From an uncultured Granulosicoccus sp. (GTDB lineage Bacteria; Pseudomonadota; Gammaproteobacteria; Granulosicoccales; Granulosicoccaceae): a stretch of DNA of 11,302 bases. This document shows positions 7,529-11,302 of this stretch, piece by piece. Location of the stretch: the NCBI GenBank assembly GCA_938016235.1, contig CALLPU010000142.1, positions 1 to 11,302 on the forward strand. Direction: 5' to 3'. The translations under genes and the position numbers were made by a program. Under the pieces are notes generated by a model. That model saw only the letters and a list, made by a program, of their open reading frames with translations. It had not been told where the DNA came from and ran no database searches. Position 1 is the stretch's first letter. Each line of letters starts with the position of its first letter.

Positions 7529-8299
7529 TTACAGCCCCACGCTAATGGCAACGGCGGCTGAATTGAAGCGCGCGAAGTTATACACGTCATCAGTGTCAGC
7601 ACCGCCATCCAGAATGCGCAGTTCAGCGCCAATCTGCCAATGGCGAGTGATGGAGTAGTCCAGCTGGATGCCCAGATCGATAGCGCGCCCGGGCCCCCCG
7701 GCCAGTCCATCCAGATCAGCTCCAATCGTCCAGCGTCGATTCAGCTGATGTTTGCCGGCAACGTAAAGTAACGGAACCAGACCCACATCATCGTCTGCAC
7801 CCACCGTGTTGCCTTGCTCGAGGCGAATCTCGGCATCTCGCACTTTCAGGGTTGCCCCTATTTTCAGCTGAGTGGCATCGTTGCGAATCAGCGAGTAGTG
7901 ATACCCGACGCGCCAGGAATTGAACCGATAGGTTGCATCGGTGGCATCGCCTGCCGAGAAGTTCTCACCGGCAAAGCGCACTGGCTCGCTGAATGTCACC
8001 GCTTTTGTATACGACAATGGCGCCAGCAGCACCCGTACGCCATGACGTTCGTTGATCATCCAGTTGGCCTCCAGCCGGATTGCATCGACAGGGCCTCGCC
8101 CCGCCGCTTGCCTGAGTGAAAAACGCGTGCCCTCAGCTGTATTGGGTATCTGCACATCATTCCGCTCTTGCCAGCTGCTGCCGGCCGTGAGCCGCAAGGT
8201 CATGTCGTGAGCCGCAGCGCTTGCCTGCGTGGTGACCAGCAGGAGAGCGCTGCCGATCAACCCTGCGATAGACCAGTGAGTACGGTTTGATGCTTTCAT
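7529..8299 (-). CDS. Predicted outer-membrane beta-barrel protein
   Basis: I do not recognise a named family. The product is 256 residues from the ATG at 8299. It has a signal peptide (MKASNRTHWSIAG..., cleavage probably after ASA at residue 28). The mature part is made of alternating polar/hydrophobic stretches typical of outer-membrane strands, for example FNSWRVGYHYSLI, QLKIGATLKVRD, VGLVPLLYVAGKHQL, RAIDLGIQLDYSI and HWQIGAELRILDGG, and ends with AAVAISVGL, close to a barrel-closing C-terminal strand. I count roughly ten candidate strands, too few to guess substrates. A TTG start 21 codons upstream would place the signal peptide internally and is rejected. No convincing Shine-Dalgarno precedes the ATG. 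It lies 142 bases downstream of the SOUL lipoprotein gene on the same strand, with a 20-base inverted repeat between them, so it may have its own regulation. Confidence 0.75.
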   Translation of the reverse strand: MKASNRTHWSIAGLIGSALLLVTTQASAAAHDMTLRLTAGSSWQERNDVQIPNTAEGTRFSLRQAAGRGPVDAIRLEANWMINERHGVRVLLAPLSYTKAVTFSEPVRFAGENFSAGDATDATYRFNSWRVGYHYSLIRNDATQLKIGATLKVRDAEIRLEQGNTVGADDDVGLVPLLYVAGKHQLNRRWTIGADLDGLAGGPGRAIDLGIQLDYSITRHWQIGAELRILDGGADTDDVYNFARFNSAAVAISVGL

Positions 8300-8356
8300 A
8301 TGCGATACGTTGTGATCCGGAATGGGAGGTACGGAACGCACCTGCACTCTGTTACG

Positions 8357-8376
8357 CTCCAAACGTGTTTTTGGAG
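8357..8376. repeat. Perfect 7-bp inverted repeat upstream of the beta-barrel gene
   Basis: CTCCAAA at 8357-8363 and TTTGGAG at 8370-8376 are exact reverse complements around a 6-base centre (CGTGTT on the plus strand). The element ends 57 bases before the ATG at 8299. It could be an operator for a dimeric regulator or a hairpin in the mRNA leader. No T run follows on the minus strand, which argues against a terminator of the upstream SOUL gene. Confidence 0.5.
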
Positions 8377-8441
8377 TAGATAGACAGCCAGAGCAAGACG
8401 AGCCCTGCTCGGCGCGTCAAATCAGCGCACCGTACCGCAGG

Positions 8442-9122
8442 CTAAGGCGCGGCAATATCAATCAGCACTTCGTTACGTCGAAAAGGCGGTAGCGCCCAGG
8501 GCGAGTTGTACCCTGCCCAGCGAGGTTCGGATTGCGGCGCAAGGTTCTGCTCTGCCATCCAGGTGGCGAGAGCTGCTGCCTGATCTAACCTTGCCTCATC
8601 AGTGGCGCGCCCGGCGTAGCGAACGGTTGCTACGCGTTTTGACGCAATCTCGGCCAGTGACACCTCTGGATTCAGAGGGCGCGGTGCCGTGTCCAGCGTA
8701 TAAGACTGGGGTAGAACGAACTGGTACCGCCACACATTGCCTTCCTGCTGATACGTGACAGGCGCGGTCATCGCAATTTTTTCATTGCTGCCTTTTTCAT
8801 CGGATTGCGAGATCACCGGCGAGGTCATCGCGATCTTCTCCTGCGCCAGGTTATCTCCGGATATGTAGGCAAACAGTTTTCTGAATGCGAGGTTTCCAGG
8901 TTTCTGCGCTTTCGCGTCCACTTCAGTTTGTGCAACCACAATCGCTGCGTAGTCCCGGATTTCAAACTGATTGTCTTTCTCTATCAGCTGGTATGGTGCC
9001 TCTTCTACCGATTCAATACCAAACACGGAACACCCCGACACGAAAACGGCAAGCGAACTGAACAGCAGTGTCGAGATGATTCTCGATATCCACCGTATTG
9101 ATCGAATTGATTGATAAGGCAT
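8442..9122 (-). CDS. SOUL-family heme-binding lipoprotein
   Basis: SOUL/HBP proteins bind heme or related tetrapyrroles. From the ATG at 9122 the product is 226 residues. It has a lipoprotein signal peptide with n-region MPYQSIRSIRWISR, hydrophobic core and lipobox VSGC with C31 as the lipidated residue; Ser follows the Cys, so outer-membrane sorting is likely. The SOUL fold follows: YQLIEKDNQFEIRDYAAIVVAQT, FRKLFAYISGDN, the doubled signatures EKIAMTSPV and EKIAMTAPV, then YQFVLPQSYTLDTAPRPLNP and RVATVRYAGRATD, ending WALPPFRRNEVLIDI. The pair of KIAMT-PV motifs is normal for the family. An upstream TTG start at 9209 would bury the signal peptide and overlap hemJ. The gene lies 67 bases after the HemJ-type gene on the same strand, which supports a tetrapyrrole-related role; ligand and partner are unknown. 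Confidence 0.9.
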   Translation of the reverse strand: MPYQSIRSIRWISRIISTLLFSSLAVFVSGCSVFGIESVEEAPYQLIEKDNQFEIRDYAAIVVAQTEVDAKAQKPGNLAFRKLFAYISGDNLAQEKIAMTSPVISQSDEKGSNEKIAMTAPVTYQQEGNVWRYQFVLPQSYTLDTAPRPLNPEVSLAEIASKRVATVRYAGRATDEARLDQAAALATWMAEQNLAPQSEPRWAGYNSPWALPPFRRNEVLIDIAAP

Positions 9123-9189
9123 GATCAGTCGCGCACCCTGGATGGAAGTTGAATAGCTTGTCACGATAGGTGTAGCAGATGCACGGTGC

Positions 9190-9618
9190 TCAATTAAACG
9201 GTCGCACAATAACCAGAATCACGATACCCGCCAGAAATACAACAGGCACTTCGTTAAACCACCGATACCACACATGCGAATGTGTATTGCGATCCTCACG
9301 GAAAACCCGCACGAGCTTGGCGCAGTACATGTGATAGATGAACAGGCCAAGAACCAGCAGTAACTTGAGTTGCATCCATGCCAGTGTCATCAGCCCCGGC
9401 AGCCAGATAACCAACAGTAGGGTGCCGAACACCAGCGTCAGTACCGCACCCATGGTGGTGATGGCCAACAGCTTACGCTCCATCACCTTGAACGTCTCGA
9501 TCTGCCCCGTGTTACTGGCATCACTCATGGCGTGATAGACAAACACGCGCGGCAGGTAGAAAAGACCGGCAAACCAGGTAACCATGAAGATCACGTGCAG
9601 AGATTTAATCCAGAGCAT
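9190..9618 (-). CDS. hemJ: HemJ-type protoporphyrinogen IX oxidase (UPF0093 family membrane protein)
   Basis: HemJ oxidises protoporphyrinogen IX to protoporphyrin IX, the penultimate step of heme synthesis, in bacteria lacking HemG or HemY. The product is 142 residues with four predicted membrane segments. Family features are WIKSLHVIFMVTWFAGLFYL with the conserved His at residue 8, LPRVFVYH at 22-29, the segment WMQLKLLLVLGLFIYH with K85, and FNEVPVVFLAGIVILVIVRPF at the C-terminus (FNEVP at 121-125). Length and layout fit the family. The ATG at 9618 is one base from the stop of the upstream TlpA-like gene, and there is no clear Shine-Dalgarno, so translation is probably coupled. The enzymatic assignment rests on family membership; absence of hemG/hemY elsewhere in the genome would strengthen it. 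Confidence 0.88.
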   Translation of the reverse strand: MLWIKSLHVIFMVTWFAGLFYLPRVFVYHAMSDASNTGQIETFKVMERKLLAITTMGAVLTLVFGTLLLVIWLPGLMTLAWMQLKLLLVLGLFIYHMYCAKLVRVFREDRNTHSHVWYRWFNEVPVVFLAGIVILVIVRPFN

Positions 9619-9619
9619 G

Positions 9620-10180
9620 TCAGCTGATGTCTAAAAGTTGATCAAGTTGTGAACGAAGGTCCTTCAAGTCTATGGCACCGACATATCGCCTGACCAGTTT
9701 GCCGTCCTGATCCAGCAGAAAGCTTGTGGGTGTTCCTTTTACGGACTCGAAAGCGTCCACGGCCTCACCGGTAATATCCAGCGCCACAGGAAACGGAAGC
9801 TGACGCGCGGTGGCGAGCTCCAGCACTTCGTTAGGGGCATCATAAGGCATGGCCACGGCCACCAATTCAAACCCCCTGGGTGAGTACTCGTGATACATCT
9901 CGGCAAGCTCTGGCATCTCTCGCAGGCAAATGACACAGCTGGTGGACCAGAAGTTGATCAGGACAGGCGCCTGGGTTTCCTGCAACGATATCTCATCCCC
10001 TGAGAGCGTCTTGAAGCGCAAATTGTTCACCGATTCCGACAGCTCGGTACGGTTGCTGCATGCGGCTAACAGAACTGTGCTGAAAAAACAGGCAAACAGG
10101 AGCACCGTTTTAACGCTACAACCGCGTTGATCGGCCCGTTTCCGGAGGCCTGGGTTCAGCAAAAGAGAGGGGTACGACAC
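9620..10180 (-). CDS. TlpA/ResA-family thioredoxin-like lipoprotein
   Basis: This is a membrane-anchored periplasmic thiol-disulfide oxidoreductase of the TlpA/ResA type, a group that reduces disulfides in, for example, apocytochromes or copper chaperones. The frame opens with GTG at 10180 (186 residues); no ATG is available before the signal peptide, and a TTG six codons later is another possible start. The hydrophobic stretch VLLFACFFSTVLLAAC ends in a lipobox with C41 as lipidation site. The thioredoxin fold follows: VLINFWSTSC with the active-site pair C82-VI-C85, FELVAVAMPYDAPNEV, an insert LPFPVALDITGEAVDAF, and the cis-Pro loop GTPTSFLLD with P151. It is the first gene of the unit leading into hemJ (one base between) and then the SOUL gene. 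A TATGAT box reads on the minus strand at 10219-10214, but I see no well-spaced -35. Confidence 0.88.
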   Translation of the reverse strand: MSYPSLLLNPGLRKRADQRGCSVKTVLLFACFFSTVLLAACSNRTELSESVNNLRFKTLSGDEISLQETQAPVLINFWSTSCVICLREMPELAEMYHEYSPRGFELVAVAMPYDAPNEVLELATARQLPFPVALDITGEAVDAFESVKGTPTSFLLDQDGKLVRRYVGAIDLKDLRSQLDQLLDIS

Positions 10181-10426
10181 GTAGATTTTTAAGGTTTGTC
10201 GAATTGGGACCTAATCATACCGAGTCACAGCCTGAGGGGTGTGAATCTGGCAGCAATGAGTACCGGCCGACAAAACTTAAGGAATTACGCCAAGTGGCCG
10301 ACATTTTTGGTGGGCGAAGTTATTCGGAAGAGTTTCACGCTCTAAAGACCCGACGGTTTCGTTCGTAATCAAGCGCTCTGCACAGCTGACGGTGTGCCGA
10401 GCAGTAGTTAACTGGAGATTTGTTTC
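10181..10426. promoter_or_regulatory. Divergent control region between the TlpA-like gene and the small beta-barrel gene
   Basis: These 246 bases hold no recognised gene and must contain promoters for both directions. Visible items are a TATGAT hexamer for the leftward unit (10219-10214, minus strand), a direct repeat GGCCGACA at 10265-10272 and 10296-10303 (31 bases apart), a 29-codon open frame at 10256-10345, an imperfect hairpin at 10375-10402, and a good ribosome-binding site GGAGA at 10414-10418 serving the ATG at 10427. I could not place a strong sigma-70 promoter in either direction. Confidence 0.5.
10375..10402 (+). other. Imperfect hairpin in the leader of the small beta-barrel gene
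   Basis: GCTC-T-GCACA pairs with TGTGC-C-GAGC around an 8-base loop, giving nine pairs with one T/C mismatch. It ends 11 bases before the GGAGA box. If transcribed it would sit just upstream of the ribosome-binding site and could stabilise the mRNA or affect initiation. There is no T run, so it is not an intrinsic terminator. Confidence 0.4.
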
Positions 10427-10930
10427 ATGAGAAGACTACTCAGCTGTTTAGTGCTGAGCCTTGGCCTACTGGCTGGCACTGCCCACGCAGATGCCGCCAA
10501 ATTGTACTTCGGCGCGGGTTTTTCCGACGGCAGCGTTGATATAGCAAACGGTAGTGACAAGAGTCTCGGTACGGTGACCGCCACGGTGGGTCTCCAATTG
10601 CTTGATTTCATTGGCGTTGAATTTGAGGTGGGCTCTGCATCAGATCAAAGTGGCAGCATCCTGAGCGAGCCGCTGGTGACCTACCAGGCAGTGATGCTGC
10701 GGTTGGGGTATCGGTGGGACAGGGCGGGTATCTACCTGCTGGGTGGTCAGGCACGGATGGACATCGATGATCAGTTCAACAACAGCGATGCAGGAAATGC
10801 GGTGGGTTTTGGCATCAACCTGTTTGGCAATGAGACGACTGCGCTCAATTTTCATGTACTCGATTTCGACGACGGTGCATTCAGCACTGCAACGATCGGC
10901 TTCCAGTACTACTTCGGTGGATTCCGTTAA
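10427..10930 (+). CDS. Small outer-membrane beta-barrel protein
   Basis: No specific family name can be given. The product is 167 residues with a clear signal peptide (MRRLLSCLVLSLGLLAGTAHA, cleavage likely after residue 21). The mature part of about 146 residues fits an eight-stranded barrel of the OmpA/OmpX size class: strand-like stretches include KLYFGAGFSDGS, TVTATVGLQLLDFIGVEFEVG, YQAVMLRLGYRWD, AGIYLLGGQARMDI, NAVGFGINLFGNE, TALNFHVLDFD and FSTATIGFQYYFGGF. The alternating residues, aromatic-rich last strand and absence of cysteines in the mature part support outer-membrane insertion. The ATG follows GGAGA at a spacing of 8 bases, the best ribosome-binding site in the window. The next gene starts 10 bases after the stop, so the barrel and the Ig-domain lipoprotein are probably made together. 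Function unknown; a structural or adhesion-related role is only a guess. Confidence 0.82.
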   Translation: MRRLLSCLVLSLGLLAGTAHADAAKLYFGAGFSDGSVDIANGSDKSLGTVTATVGLQLLDFIGVEFEVGSASDQSGSILSEPLVTYQAVMLRLGYRWDRAGIYLLGGQARMDIDDQFNNSDAGNAVGFGINLFGNETTALNFHVLDFDDGAFSTATIGFQYYFGGFR

Positions 10931-10940
10931 GAGATTGCCC

Positions 10941-11302
10941 ATGCGTACACGAGACTTGAAGACTATGGATAAGAAGACACTCGGAATCCTGCTGCTGGCA
11001 ACCACGGTTGCCCTGAGCGCTTGCGGTCAACGCAGCGATGAAACAGCGGTAGACAGTGGTACCGGGCAGCCTCAGTTTAATGCCAATGGTGAGCCAATAA
11101 CCGGTACTGATAGTGGCACCCCGACTGTGGGAGCCGCGAATCCTGACACCCTGAACTTGAGAGTGGTCAGCAACGTTAACAGCATCAGCACGGGCGGCAC
11201 TGACGTCGCCAACATCACCGCTCTGGTCACTGACGCAAACAACAACGCAGTGGCTGCGCAGGACGTAACGTTCAGTTCCACCGGTGGCGTGCTGCAGAAC
11301 AT
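10941..11302 (+). CDS. Lipoprotein with bacterial Ig-like (invasin-type) domain, partial
   Basis: This is the N-terminal part, about 120 residues, of a protein that runs past the right edge. The ATG at 10941 follows AAGAGA at a good distance; an ATG at 10965 (MDKKTLGILLLA...) gives a more compact signal peptide, so either may be used. The hydrophobic core ends in the lipobox LSAC, with C28 (C20 from the second start) as lipidation site. A low-complexity linker rich in Gly, Thr, Asp and Asn follows, and then LNLRVVSNVNSISTGGTDVA leading to NITALVTDANNNAVAAQDVT and FSSTGGVLQN. This is the pattern of a bacterial Ig-like domain 1 (Big_1, intimin/invasin type), in which repeats of this domain form an extended surface rod. 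Whether more domains follow cannot be seen. It is separated from the upstream barrel gene by 10 bases and is probably co-transcribed with it. Confidence 0.85.
   Translation, partial: MRTRDLKTMDKKTLGILLLATTVALSACGQRSDETAVDSGTGQPQFNANGEPITGTDSGTPTVGAANPDTLNLRVVSNVNSISTGGTDVANITALVTDANNNAVAAQDVTFSSTGGVLQN

Noticed and set aside
8399..8411. Small hairpin CGAGC-CCT-GCTCG after the SOUL gene as a terminator
   Set aside because: The stem is only five pairs with a 3-base loop and no T run follows on the minus strand.
8786..8850. Repeated EKIAMT-PV coding motif in the SOUL gene as a recent duplication
   Set aside because: Two copies of this motif are a normal feature of SOUL-family proteins.
1..11302. 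CRISPR arrays, insertion sequences, tRNA or rRNA genes, prophage or defence genes
   Set aside because: Nothing resembling spaced direct repeats, transposases, terminal inverted repeats, cloverleaf sequences or known defence proteins was found on reading both strands.

Overview
The window reads as chromosome of a gammaproteobacterium. Base composition is moderately GC-rich by eye. It carries an Rnf complex of the gammaproteobacterial type. The neighbourhood dcd / mrp (apbC) / metG / rnfA resembles the arrangement I recall from Pseudomonas and relatives. HemJ in place of HemG and the porin/Ig-lipoprotein pair suggest a non-enteric, probably marine or environmental lineage, but I cannot name a genus.

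Left part, bases 1-5159, minus strand: metG is followed 18 bases later by rnfA, rnfB, rnfC and the first 128 codons of rnfD, which runs off the left edge. The three rnf junctions all use the same 4-base ATGA overlap, so the genes are tightly coupled. The products are the membrane and Fe-S subunits of the Rnf/Rsx ferredoxin:NAD+ (or SoxR-reducing) electron-transport complex.

Middle part, bases 5299-7502, plus strand: mrp/apbC (Fe-S cluster carrier ATPase) starts divergently from metG and overlaps dcd (dCTP deaminase, GTG start) by 4 bases. rppH (RNA pyrophosphohydrolase) follows after a short gap with a weak terminator-like element.

Right part, bases 7529-10180, minus strand: a thioredoxin-like lipoprotein (TlpA/ResA family), a HemJ-type membrane protein and a SOUL-family heme-binding lipoprotein form a likely transcription unit. 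An unrecognised outer-membrane beta-barrel gene follows. The theme is heme and thiol redox at the envelope. Divergently, at 10427-11302 plus strand, a small 167-residue beta-barrel is followed 10 bases later by the start of a lipoprotein with a bacterial Ig-like (invasin-type) domain, which is cut by the right edge.

Most of the window is conserved housekeeping and energy-metabolism sequence. I do not see a defence system, mobile element, CRISPR array, tRNA or rRNA. The points worth a second look are altered residues in the nucleotide-binding region of RnfC, the heme/thiol cluster, the barrel plus Ig-lipoprotein pair, and the 246-base divergent control region with a hairpin, a direct repeat and a 29-codon ORF.
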